NCBI GenBank assembly: GCA_028599035.1
Contig: JAQRMT010000024.1
Coordinates: 1 to 12,996, forward strand
Direction of reading: 5' to 3'
DNA length: 12,996 bases
Source of the DNA: Gammaproteobacteria bacterium
GTDB lineage: Bacteria > Pseudomonadota > Gammaproteobacteria > PS1 > Pseudothioglobaceae
Below the pieces are notes generated by a model that was given only the letters and a program-made list of their open reading frames with translations, searched no databases and was not told the DNA's origin. The translations under genes were made by a program, and so were the position numbers. Positions 1 to 6,526 of the stretch are shown in pieces; the first letter of the stretch is position 1, and each line of letters starts with the position of its first letter.

Positions 1-1236
1 AGAATTGCTATTTTTACCGTATCTGGGCTTATTACGACTTGCATTTTTCTTTGGTTTTTTATTTTTTGGAGGTAAGATTTTTTTGCCAGATTCTGGCACA
101 TCGTGGCTTGGAATGAAATCATCTACCATAATGCGTTCAAGTTTTTTCTGCGTTAGGCGTTCGATGTCAAAAAGTTGCTTGGCTTCATCGGCACTGACCA
201 ATGATATTGCCTCACCTTTTGAACCAGCACGACCTGTTCTACCGATGCGGTGGACATAGTCTTCTGGCACATTTGGTAGATCAAAATTAACCACATGAGG
301 CAATTCAACAATATCGATACCGCGAGCGGCAATGTCGGTGGCAACTAAAACATTAACTTTCCCTGCTTTGAAGTCTGCCAAAGCACGGGTGCGTGCGCCT
401 TGGCTTTTGTTGCCATGAATGGCAGCGGCAGTAATGTTGCGCTTTCCCAGCTGTGTGGCAATGCGATTAGCGCCGTGCTTGGTGCGGCTGAATACCAATA
501 CTTGATACCAACTATGTTCCTTAATCAGGTGCGTGAGTAATGCTTGTTTTTTGGATTTATCAACAGGATGAATCCATTGCTTGACTGCTTTTACCGTGGT
601 ATTTCGTGGGGTTACTGAGATTTCTACTGGGTTATTGACCAAGGTTTTTGCTAATTTTCTAATTTCATTTGAAAAAGTGGCAGAAAACATTAAAGTTTGT
701 CTATTTGCGGGCAGAATCTTTAAAATTCGTTTAATATCGTGAATAAACCCCATATCTAGCATTCTGTCAGCTTCGTCCATTACCAGTATTTCTAGGTGGT
801 CAAATTTCACTGCATTTTGTGAATACAAATCTAATAACCTGCCCGGGGTTGCCACCAAAATATCAACACCACTTCTGAGTTTTTGCATTTGTGGATTGAT
901 TTTCACACCGCCAAATACCACTGTTGATTTTAGTGGTAATTGTCTGCCATAAGTTGCCACACTGTCATTAACCTGCGCAGCCAATTCGCGTGTTGGCGTT
1001 AAAATAAGTGTGCGTACTTGATTAGACTTAGCAGGCGTGCCTTTTGATAAAAGCTGTAAAATTGGCAGAGTGAAGCCTGCGGTTTTTCCCGTGCCTGTTT
1101 GTGCAGCAGCCATCACATCTTTACCCTGTAATACTGCGGGAATGGCTTGCTCTTGAATTAGTGAAGGCTTATCATAGCCTTTTTTGATAACGGCATCTAA
1201 AATAGCATCTGATAAACCTAGTTTGGAGAAACCCAT
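1..1236 (-). CDS. rhlE: DEAD-box ATP-dependent RNA helicase, RhlE-like (partial, C-terminus beyond left edge)
   Basis: ATP-driven helicase that unwinds short RNA duplexes; RhlE-type enzymes act in ribosome assembly and RNA turnover in the cytoplasm. Reading from the ATG at 1236, 412 codons are open down to base 1 without a stop. The canonical motifs appear in order: Q motif around residues 21-33 (GYDKPSLIQEQAIP), motif I AQTGTGKT at 45-52, motif Ia PTRELA, motif II DEAD at 154-157, motif III SAT at 185-187, and motif VI HRIGRTGRAG at 329-338. After about residue 385 the chain becomes a lysine/asparagine-rich basic tail (KKILPPKNKKPKKNASRNK), as expected of the RhlE/DEAD RNA-binding extension; the end is missing. 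There is no clear Shine-Dalgarno before the ATG. The DEAD-box call is certain. The RhlE subfamily rests on the core sequence and the short basic tail; a related class such as SrmB is less likely. Confidence 0.93.
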   Translation of the reverse strand, partial: MGFSKLGLSDAILDAVIKKGYDKPSLIQEQAIPAVLQGKDVMAAAQTGTGKTAGFTLPILQLLSKGTPAKSNQVRTLILTPTRELAAQVNDSVATYGRQLPLKSTVVFGGVKINPQMQKLRSGVDILVATPGRLLDLYSQNAVKFDHLEILVMDEADRMLDMGFIHDIKRILKILPANRQTLMFSATFSNEIRKLAKTLVNNPVEISVTPRNTTVKAVKQWIHPVDKSKKQALLTHLIKEHSWYQVLVFSRTKHGANRIATQLGKRNITAAAIHGNKSQGARTRALADFKAGKVNVLVATDIAARGIDIVELPHVVNFDLPNVPEDYVHRIGRTGRAGSKGEAISLVSADEAKQLFDIERLTQKKLERIMVDDFIPSHDVPESGKKILPPKNKKPKKNASRNKPRYGKNSNS

Positions 1237-1328
1237 AAGATAATGTAAGTGAATAAAAAGGCAGGTATTTTACTATGAGACCTCTGTATAGTTATAGGTG
1301 ATTATTCATCATTATGCAAAGGTTTCAT

Positions 1329-1334
1329 TATAAT
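1329..1334 (+). promoter_or_regulatory. Perfect -10 hexamer (TATAAT) just before the DUF1289 gene
   Basis: TATAAT ends exactly six bases before the ATG at 1341, so the predicted transcript start would fall on or next to the A of the start codon. No good -35 is visible; TTCATC at 1305-1310 is the nearest. The site would give a leaderless mRNA, which fits the lack of a Shine-Dalgarno sequence. Sequence-based prediction only. Confidence 0.4.
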
Positions 1335-1340
1335 GAGCAT

Positions 1341-1526
1341 ATGAGCAATCAAACTGTTAAAACACCCTTGTCTTCACCTTGTATAGGCATCTGTAAATAC
1401 AACAACAAAAACTTTTGTATAGGCTGTAAGCGCAGTAGTAGTGAAATCACTGCTTGGATTAATTATTCAGAAACGATGCGTAAGGCAATTATGCAAGATT
1501 TGGAAGATAGGAGCATTGACAATTAA
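1341..1526 (+). CDS. DUF1289 family small cysteine-rich protein
   Basis: A 61-residue protein with the DUF1289 signature: SPCIGICK at residues 12-19, FCIGCKR at 25-31, then a helical stretch with the family's tryptophan (EITAWINYSE). The four cysteines C14, C18, C26 and C29 (CX3C-X7-CX2C) look like a metal or Fe-S binding knuckle. No biochemical role is firmly established for the family, so none is assigned. I start at 1341, not at the upstream in-frame ATG at 1314: the usual family N-terminus begins shortly before SPC, and a -10 box lies between the two codons, so a transcript from it could not include 1314. Its stop shares the palindrome TTAA (1523-1526) with the stop of the convergent bolA-like gene. 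Confidence 0.82.
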   Translation: MSNQTVKTPLSSPCIGICKYNNKNFCIGCKRSSSEITAWINYSETMRKAIMQDLEDRSIDN

Positions 1527-1753
1527 GTCATCTCTTCTGGCGTTCTTGCTTTGATGCTTAAGGCATGTAATTCACCAGAGTCAATGTCTGCACGCACAGC
1601 GGCTAACACCATTTTTTGCCTAGCTAATAATGACATACCTACAAACACAGGGGATACTACTAAGGTTGAACAATTACAGCCATCCCCCTCCATGGTTACG
1701 GTTGAGCCTTCAACGCCTGTTTCAAGTTTGGCTTGGATTTCTGCTAAAGTCAT
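1523..1753 (-). CDS. BolA family protein, IbaG/YrbA-like
   Basis: A 76-residue single-domain BolA protein. Family features are the N-terminal helix (MTLAEIQAKLE), the GDG turn at residues 23-25, the central FVGMSLLARQKMV region at 37-49 and the C-terminal HALSIKARTPEE at 63-74 with the invariant histidine H63. The length and the HALSIK..TP ending match IbaG (YrbA) better than BolA itself. BolA proteins pair with monothiol glutaredoxins through a [2Fe-2S] cluster and help in cluster delivery. The variable loop reads C26-N-C28, where E. coli IbaG has Ser-His; a cysteine here is also found in other BolA classes. A good AGGAG at 1764-1768 precedes the start by ten bases. It follows the PiT gene by 48 bases on the same strand with no clear terminator, so it may be the last gene of the DUF47-pit unit. 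Confidence 0.88.
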   Translation of the reverse strand: MTLAEIQAKLETGVEGSTVTMEGDGCNCSTLVVSPVFVGMSLLARQKMVLAAVRADIDSGELHALSIKARTPEEMT

Positions 1754-1801
1754 ATCAAAAAAACTCCTAGTAATTGTAAATAGTTATAAGTAAGCGCTTT
1801 G

Positions 1802-3070
1802 TCATGCTCCAAATATACCTTTTAGTGTAAAGAAAAATAAAATAGACATCAATGCACCTGCTGGCAATGTGATGAGCCATGATAAAAAGATTTTGTTAAT
1901 CATGCGTAAGTCTAATGCCGCCATACCTCTAGCCAAGCCAACGCCTAACACCGCCCCTACCAATACCTGTGTGGTTGATACTGGTAAGCCTGTGCCTGAG
2001 GCGATTACAACCGTTGTTGCCGCTGCTAGCGTCGCAGCGAATCCTCGTGAGGGGGTTAATTGTGTGATACCTGTGCCGATTGTGGCAATTACTTTATGCC
2101 CATAAGTTACCAAACCAAATACAATGCCGACACCGCCCACCAACAAAATGCTGACTGGTAATGCACTTTTAGAGCCAATCATACCTCCACTCTCGATCAC
2201 ACCATAGATTGCTGCCAGTGGCCCAATCGCATTTGCCACATCGTTAGAGCCGTGTGCAAACGCCATTGCTGCCGCTGTGATAATCATCAACACACTAAAC
2301 ACTCGCTCCATTGAAGTGAAGTGGAAGTCTTTATTCTCATTAGGGTCAAGGTGAATGCGACGAATGATAAAGCCGCCACCAACAGCAACCAATACACCAA
2401 ATCCAGTCGATAATAGGTAACTCGTAGTCGTATCAAATTCTAAGCCAATATGTTTAAGTCCTTTGAAAATTGTAACTAAGGAAATGATAAAGCCCACTAA
2501 AAACATATAAAACGGCACATATTTTTTGGCATTCTCAAAAGGCTTAGAGGTGTCGATAATTAAATTCTGCAAACTCTTAAATAAGACGAATGCAATACTG
2601 CCTGCCAAGATTGGTGAAACAACCCAACTCATCGCAATCTTACCAACTTTGCCCCAAGCAACAGCATCAACCCCTACACCTACTGCGCCAAAACCAACGA
2701 TAGCGCCAACAATTGAATGCGTTGTGGAAACTGGCCAGCCTAGAGATGAGGCAATCATTAGCCAAACACCTGCCGCTAAAAGGGATGCCAACATACCATA
2801 AATCAATAAATGAGGGGCGTTGGTAAAAATTGTAGCATCTAATATACCTTTACGGATGGTTGCCGTTACCTCGCCACCTGCTAATACTGCGCCAGCAAAT
2901 TCAAAAATAACTGCAATAATAATTGCTTGTTTAATAGTAATTGCGCCTGATCCAACTGAGGTACCCATAGCGTTTGCCACATCGTTTGCACCTACGCCCC
3001 ACGCCATAAATAAACCAAAAACAATAGCAAGAGCCAATAAAATGCTGCCATAATTTGCAATAATTTCCAT
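1802..3070 (-). CDS. PiT family inorganic phosphate transporter
   Basis: A 422-residue, very hydrophobic inner-membrane protein of the PiT (PHO4) family, low-affinity transporters that take up phosphate (as metal-phosphate in bacteria) with protons or sodium. The family's internal duplication is visible. The first signature is GANDVANA at residues 27-34 and the second is AHGSNDVANA at 272-281; each is followed by a glycine-rich region, and a GLPVSTT / GWPVSTTHS motif occurs in each half. About ten or more membrane segments are evident. It lacks the long central loop of E. coli PitA (about 499 residues) and matches the shorter type that is usually paired with a DUF47 gene, as here: DUF47 ends 10 bases upstream. 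The Shine-Dalgarno AGGAG lies at 3078-3082 and overlaps the DUF47 stop codon, which suggests translational coupling. Confidence 0.95.
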   Translation of the reverse strand: MEIIANYGSILLALAIVFGLFMAWGVGANDVANAMGTSVGSGAITIKQAIIIAVIFEFAGAVLAGGEVTATIRKGILDATIFTNAPHLLIYGMLASLLAAGVWLMIASSLGWPVSTTHSIVGAIVGFGAVGVGVDAVAWGKVGKIAMSWVVSPILAGSIAFVLFKSLQNLIIDTSKPFENAKKYVPFYMFLVGFIISLVTIFKGLKHIGLEFDTTTSYLLSTGFGVLVAVGGGFIIRRIHLDPNENKDFHFTSMERVFSVLMIITAAAMAFAHGSNDVANAIGPLAAIYGVIESGGMIGSKSALPVSILLVGGVGIVFGLVTYGHKVIATIGTGITQLTPSRGFAATLAAATTVVIASGTGLPVSTTQVLVGAVLGVGLARGMAALDLRMINKIFLSWLITLPAGALMSILFFFTLKGIFGA

Positions 3071-3077
3071 AACTATG

Positions 3078-3082
3078 CTCCT
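3078..3082 (-). promoter_or_regulatory. Shine-Dalgarno of pit overlapping the DUF47 stop codon
   Basis: The minus strand reads TAGGAG, where TAG (3081-3083) stops the DUF47 gene and AGGAG (3078-3082) is the ribosome binding site for pit, seven bases before its ATG at 3070. A ribosome finishing DUF47 sits on the pit initiation region, so the two proteins are probably made in a fixed ratio. Confidence 0.7.
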
Positions 3083-3758
3083 ATTTGGCGAGTAATACTT
3101 CTAAACGGGAACCAACTTTCTGAGCAGCGTCTGCAAGCTCGCCCAGCCATTCCACAGCACGATAATAAAACATCACATCAACTGGGGGCAAATCTTTTTC
3201 TAAAGGGAATAGCTTGGCACGAATTTGATGTTGGATCTTATCCGACTGGCTTTCCAGTTCGTTCACATCTTCAATAATAGAGTTAACCACTTTACGCTCC
3301 CTATTGCCGAACGCCGTTTCTAGTAATTCGTCTAATTCATTCACCGCTTTAAGTGCCGCTGCTGAAGTTTTAATACAAACATTCGTCAACTCAATCACAT
3401 CTTCAAAAATTTCATCAGGCAAAGTCATTCTACGATTAATCATCAGGCCAGAAACATCCTTGGTAATGTTGGCAATAGAATCTTGCATAAGCAATAAATC
3501 AAGTAAATCCCTACGAGAAAATGGCATCATAAAAGTTGACGGCAAACTTAGGCGCAATTTCTTCTTGAGAATATCAGCTTCTCCTTCTTTGTGCCCAATC
3601 GTTTTTCTGATTTCTTCGGCCTTTCCCCAATCTTTTGCATGAATAGCGACCATAAAATCTTTCAGCTCTGAAATGCACGAGTGTGCACTGGTCATATGTT
3701 TTTGCAATGGACTAATGGGGGATTTTCCGAACAATCCGTCAATAATACTTTTTGTCAT
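3081..3758 (-). CDS. DUF47 family PhoU-like protein (TIGR00153 type), partner of PiT
   Basis: A 225-residue soluble, mostly helical protein of the DUF47/PhoU-like family. Recognisable blocks are the N-terminal FGKSPISPLQKHM (residues 10-22), the helical A..EADILKKKLRLSLP stretch, the family's PFSRRDLLDLLLMQDSIAN, and the acidic C-terminal region with ELESQSDKIQHQIRAKLF. Members are regularly encoded beside PiT transporters and are thought to modulate them, as PhoU modulates the Pst system; the exact mechanism is not settled. It is the first gene of a likely DUF47-pit(-bolA) transcript. Upstream on the minus strand are AAGAG near 3764-3769 as a ribosome site and a strong promoter at 3792-3818. 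Length is normal for the family. Confidence 0.9.
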   Translation of the reverse strand: MTKSIIDGLFGKSPISPLQKHMTSAHSCISELKDFMVAIHAKDWGKAEEIRKTIGHKEGEADILKKKLRLSLPSTFMMPFSRRDLLDLLLMQDSIANITKDVSGLMINRRMTLPDEIFEDVIELTNVCIKTSAAALKAVNELDELLETAFGNRERKVVNSIIEDVNELESQSDKIQHQIRAKLFPLEKDLPPVDVMFYYRAVEWLGELADAAQKVGSRLEVLLAK

Positions 3759-3791
3759 TTTTATTCTCTTTTCAATTTAAAATAAAAGCAC

Positions 3792-3818
3792 ATTTTAACA
3801 AATAACTTCTCCTGTCAA
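3792..3818 (-). promoter_or_regulatory. Promoter of the DUF47-pit operon
   Basis: On the minus strand a perfect -35 TTGACA (3818-3813) is followed after 15 bases by TAAAAT (3797-3792), preceded by TGT, giving an extended -10 (TGTTAAAAT). The predicted start near 3785 leaves a leader of about 27 bases before the ATG at 3758. The spacer is shorter than the usual 17, which the extended -10 can compensate. This is the best match to a sigma-70 promoter in the window. Confidence 0.65.
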
Positions 3819-3865
3819 ACTGTATTCAGGTTTTTTTAACCTAGGGATTATTTAGGCTTACAAAA

Positions 3866-3874
3866 TGTTATAAT
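3866..3874 (+). promoter_or_regulatory. Extended -10 promoter of accA-tilS
   Basis: TGTTATAAT is a consensus extended -10 element (TGn plus TATAAT at 3869-3874). There is no convincing -35 at 16-18 bases upstream, which is typical of extended -10 promoters. The predicted transcript start is near 3881, giving a leader of about 29 bases before the accA ATG at 3910. It lies back to back with the DUF47-pit promoter. Confidence 0.6.
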
Positions 3875-3886
3875 TCACCATTAAAT

Positions 3887-3913
3887 ATGAAGGCTTTTAC
3901 AAAAATTATATGA
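3887..3913 (+). other. Possible 8-codon leader ORF overlapping the accA start
   Basis: An ATG at 3887 opens a frame encoding MKAFTKII that stops at TGA 3911-3913, overlapping the accA ATG (3910) as ATGA. It starts only about six bases after the predicted transcript start and has no ribosome site of its own. accA itself lacks a close Shine-Dalgarno; AAGG at 3890-3893 is 16 bases away. Coupled re-initiation is possible, but so is chance. Confidence 0.2.
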
Positions 3914-4860
3914 ATTTAGATTATCTCGATTTTGAACAACCGATTGCTGAATTAGAGGATAAGATTCAGGCACTTAAAAGCATTGAAGATAAAGCAGATA
4001 TTGCTCAAGAACTACAAGCGTTAACAAATAAAAGCAATTTGTTAACGAAAAAGATTTTTGCCTCACTCTCAGATTGGCAGATTACACAATTAGCACGCCA
4101 CCCTAATCGACTCTACACGCTTGATTATCTTGATTCAGTATTTGACGAGTTTAGCGAACTTCACGGTGATCGTGCATATGCAGATGACAGTGCGATTATT
4201 GGCGGTATTGCTAAATTAGACAATATTCCCGTTATGTTTATTGGCCAGCAGAAAGGTCGCTCAACGCAAGGCAAAATTAGACATAATTTCGGTATGCCGA
4301 AACCAGAAGGTTATCGTAAAGCCTTGCGCTTAATGAAAATGGCAGAAAAATTTTCACTGCCGATTGTCACCTTTATTGATACACCTGGGGCGTATCCTGG
4401 TATTGGCGCAGAAGAGCGTGGACAATCTGAAGCGATTGCTAAAAACTTATTTGAAATGTCAACAATCACAACCCCGATTATTTCTGTGGTAATTGGTGAA
4501 GGCGGTTCAGGTGGCGCATTAGCGATTGGCGTGGCTGACAAAATGCTGATGTTTGAATACAGCATTTACTCGGTTATCTCCCCTGAAGGCTGCGCCTCTA
4601 TCTTATATCAAGATGCCGCCAAGGCAAATATTGCCGCAGAATCACTCAAACTAACCAGCACACATCTGAAAAGTGAAGGCTTGATTGATGTTATTATTGC
4701 CGAGCCACTGGGTGGCATTCATCGCAATCCTGAACAGGCAAAAACCCTATTAAAAGACGCACTAAAAAAGCAATTACAAGAAGTGGCAGCTATTAATATT
4801 AAGCAGTTGGTGCAACAACGAGCAGAAAAACTGTTAAGTTTTGGAAAATTTCAAGACTAA
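3910..4860 (+). CDS. accA: Acetyl-CoA carboxylase carboxyltransferase subunit alpha
   Basis: AccA, with AccD, transfers the carboxyl group from carboxybiotin on AccB to acetyl-CoA to give malonyl-CoA, the first committed step of fatty-acid synthesis, in the cytoplasm. At 316 residues it is nearly the same length as the E. coli protein (319). Visible family features are the N-terminal helical region beginning NLDYLDFEQPIAELEDKI, ARHPNRLYTLDYL around residues 62-74, the crotonase-fold core with FIDTPGAYPGIGAEERGQ, the glycine-rich GEGGSGGALA at 196-205, and the C-terminal ISPEGCASILYQDA and PLGGIHRNPEQA blocks. The gene sits behind its own extended -10 promoter and overlaps the tilS start by 20 bases, so the two are probably co-transcribed. 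No AccB, AccC or AccD gene is in the window, as is common in gammaproteobacteria. Confidence 0.97.
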   Translation: MNLDYLDFEQPIAELEDKIQALKSIEDKADIAQELQALTNKSNLLTKKIFASLSDWQITQLARHPNRLYTLDYLDSVFDEFSELHGDRAYADDSAIIGGIAKLDNIPVMFIGQQKGRSTQGKIRHNFGMPKPEGYRKALRLMKMAEKFSLPIVTFIDTPGAYPGIGAEERGQSEAIAKNLFEMSTITTPIISVVIGEGGSGGALAIGVADKMLMFEYSIYSVISPEGCASILYQDAAKANIAAESLKLTSTHLKSEGLIDVIIAEPLGGIHRNPEQAKTLLKDALKKQLQEVAAINIKQLVQQRAEKLLSFGKFQD

Positions 4861-6016
4861 AGATTCTTTTTTAACGGACAAGAAAATTGTCCTTGCTTTA
4901 AGTGGCGGCATTGATTCAGTCGCGCTATTGCACTATCTACACGCACAGCACGCAAACAATTTGCGTGCTGTTCATTGTAACCACCACCTTTCCAAACATT
5001 GTACTGAGTGGGATAAATTCTGTTCAACCTTGTGTCAATCGCTAAAAATTCACTATACCAATATTGATTTATATTTAGAAAAATCATCTAATATAGAGGA
5101 AAATGCACGCAAAAAACGCTATAATCTGTTATCGTCTGATTTAAAAGATGGTGAGGTGTTATGCACCGCACACCATAAAAACGACCAAGCAGAAACTTTA
5201 TTGTTGCAACTTTTCCGTGGTTCTGGCGTGGCTGGGCTTGCATCTATGCCTAGCGTGAAAACCCTTGGTAAAGGCGTGCATTATCGCCCGATGCTCAATA
5301 TTGAAAAAACTGAAATCATTGAATACGCTAAAAATAACCACCTATCTTGGATTGAAGATGACAGCAATACGGACACCAGTTTCCGTCGTAATTTCTTAAG
5401 ACTGGATATTATTCCTAAATTAGAATCGGTTTATAAAAACTTAGCCGACGCTTTAGCTCGAAGTGCAAAACACCAATCTGAGGCGTTGCGTTTAACACAG
5501 GATTTAGCCAAAACTGATATTAAAACCCATCAAATTATAAGCAATAACAATCGACTGAATGTTGAATGCTTAATGCAACTTAAGCCTTATCGCACTACAA
5601 ATGTCATTCGCTATCACTTAAATACCTTGAAATTTTTGTCGCCCTCTGATAGAGTCATGCAACAAATTCTAGATTTATTATCTGCCAAAAGAGATGCTAA
5701 TCCTATGGTTAGTTGGGGCGATTTTGAAATGCGTCGTTATCAAAACGAACTTTATTTTATGAACACTCAAATAAAAATAAGGGCCGATTTTTGCCCTTAT
5801 CATGCTGAATTTCAAGACATTGATAATTTTTCTATTCGCTATCGTGACGAAGGCCAGCGCATTAAATTACCAGGGAAAACACACTCGCAATCGCTGAAAA
5901 AAACCCTACAAGAGGCTGGCATTCCTCCATGGGAAAGGAATACCTTAAAAATGTATTATATTAACGATGAATTATGTGCAATGGAGCGCATTGGTTATAT
6001 GGCGCATGCCGAATGA
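4841..6016 (+). CDS. tilS: tRNA(Ile)-lysidine synthase
   Basis: TilS attaches lysine to C34 of the CAU anticodon of tRNA(Ile2), using ATP, so that the tRNA reads AUA; it is essential in most bacteria. The 391-residue protein has the PP-loop SGGIDS at residues 21-26, the VHCNHHLS block at 44-51, EENARKKRY, the TAHHKNDQAETLLLQ motif from 109, and the W..D.SN.D..FRRNFLR stretch. The C-terminal TilS domain is present too (RYRDEGQRIKLPG, then SLKKTLQEAGIPPWERN). The start is TTG at 4841: an in-frame TAA at 4835-4837 excludes anything upstream, and no ATG or GTG occurs before the PP-loop. The weak start inside the end of accA suggests translational coupling. It is slightly shorter than E. coli TilS (432), but no domain is missing. 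Confidence 0.95.
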   Translation: MENFKTKDSFLTDKKIVLALSGGIDSVALLHYLHAQHANNLRAVHCNHHLSKHCTEWDKFCSTLCQSLKIHYTNIDLYLEKSSNIEENARKKRYNLLSSDLKDGEVLCTAHHKNDQAETLLLQLFRGSGVAGLASMPSVKTLGKGVHYRPMLNIEKTEIIEYAKNNHLSWIEDDSNTDTSFRRNFLRLDIIPKLESVYKNLADALARSAKHQSEALRLTQDLAKTDIKTHQIISNNNRLNVECLMQLKPYRTTNVIRYHLNTLKFLSPSDRVMQQILDLLSAKRDANPMVSWGDFEMRRYQNELYFMNTQIKIRADFCPYHAEFQDIDNFSIRYRDEGQRIKLPGKTHSQSLKKTLQEAGIPPWERNTLKMYYINDELCAMERIGYMAHAE

Positions 6017-6032
6017 GTCGTTATTGAACTAT

Positions 6033-6473
6033 TCAGGTGTAGGGATTTTCTATATCCAGCTTCTGTAAGATTTTAATCTCTAAGGCCTCCATCGCCTGCG
6101 CCTCATTCTCTTTAATATGGTCATATCCTAATAAATGCAAAACTCCATGCACTGCCATGTGCGCTAGATGGTCATCGAATGCCTTATTTTGCATCTTAGC
6201 CTCTTCCCGCACTACTGCACTACAAATAACCACATCGCCTAAAATAGTCTCGTCAATTTCTGTGGGCAAATCACTTGAAAAAGACAATACATTAGTGGGT
6301 TTGTCTTGGTTACGATAGGTTTTATTCAGATTTTGCATTTCGTTTTTATTCACAATGCGAATTAACAACTCGCTTGTCTCAAAGCCTAGGTTGGTAATCA
6401 CTGATTGCAAAGTGTCAATAAGATTTTGCTCATTGATTGACGAATCGTTCACGGGGTTTTGAATAACAACCAT
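6033..6473 (-). CDS. ybeY: Endoribonuclease YbeY (rRNA maturation factor)
   Basis: YbeY is a zinc-dependent endoribonuclease involved in 16S rRNA 3' end maturation and ribosome quality control. The zinc-binding histidines are seen as H109-X3-H113-X5-H119 in HGVLHLLGYDH. Also present are the conserved arginine R54 in TYRNQDKPTNVLSF and the LGDVVIC strand. The protein ends in the DIENPYT tail, similar to E. coli. The frame is open to an ATG at 6548, which would add 25 residues (171 in all). I prefer the ATG at 6473 (146 residues) because the protein then begins like E. coli YbeY (155 residues) and does not overlap priA. No strong ribosome site is seen at either start. The gene diverges from priA and converges with tilS, 16 bases from the tilS stop. 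Confidence 0.93.
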   Translation of the reverse strand: MVVIQNPVNDSSINEQNLIDTLQSVITNLGFETSELLIRIVNKNEMQNLNKTYRNQDKPTNVLSFSSDLPTEIDETILGDVVICSAVVREEAKMQNKAFDDHLAHMAVHGVLHLLGYDHIKENEAQAMEALEIKILQKLDIENPYT

Positions 6474-6526
6474 TGCTTGGCATTTAAGAATAAAATGATT
6501 TATTTTATCGTATAACGACCAAATTA

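Noticed and set aside
1314..1340. Upstream ATG as the start of the DUF1289 gene
   Set aside because: It adds nine residues not typical of the family, and the only good -10 box lies downstream of it.
1792..1799. Palindrome AAGCGCTT between pit and bolA
   Set aside because: An eight-base palindrome without loop or T run; too short for a terminator and not repeated nearby.
3812..3826. CTGTCAA..CTGTATT upstream of DUF47-pit as a Pho box
   Set aside because: Pho boxes have CTGTCAT-type repeats spaced 11 bases apart; these are 8 apart and the second is poor. The first CTGTCA overlaps the -35 TTGACA read on the other strand.
3811..3837. CCTG...CAGG followed by T run as a plus-strand terminator
   Set aside because: The stem is only four pairs with a 12-base loop, and no plus-strand gene ends upstream of it.
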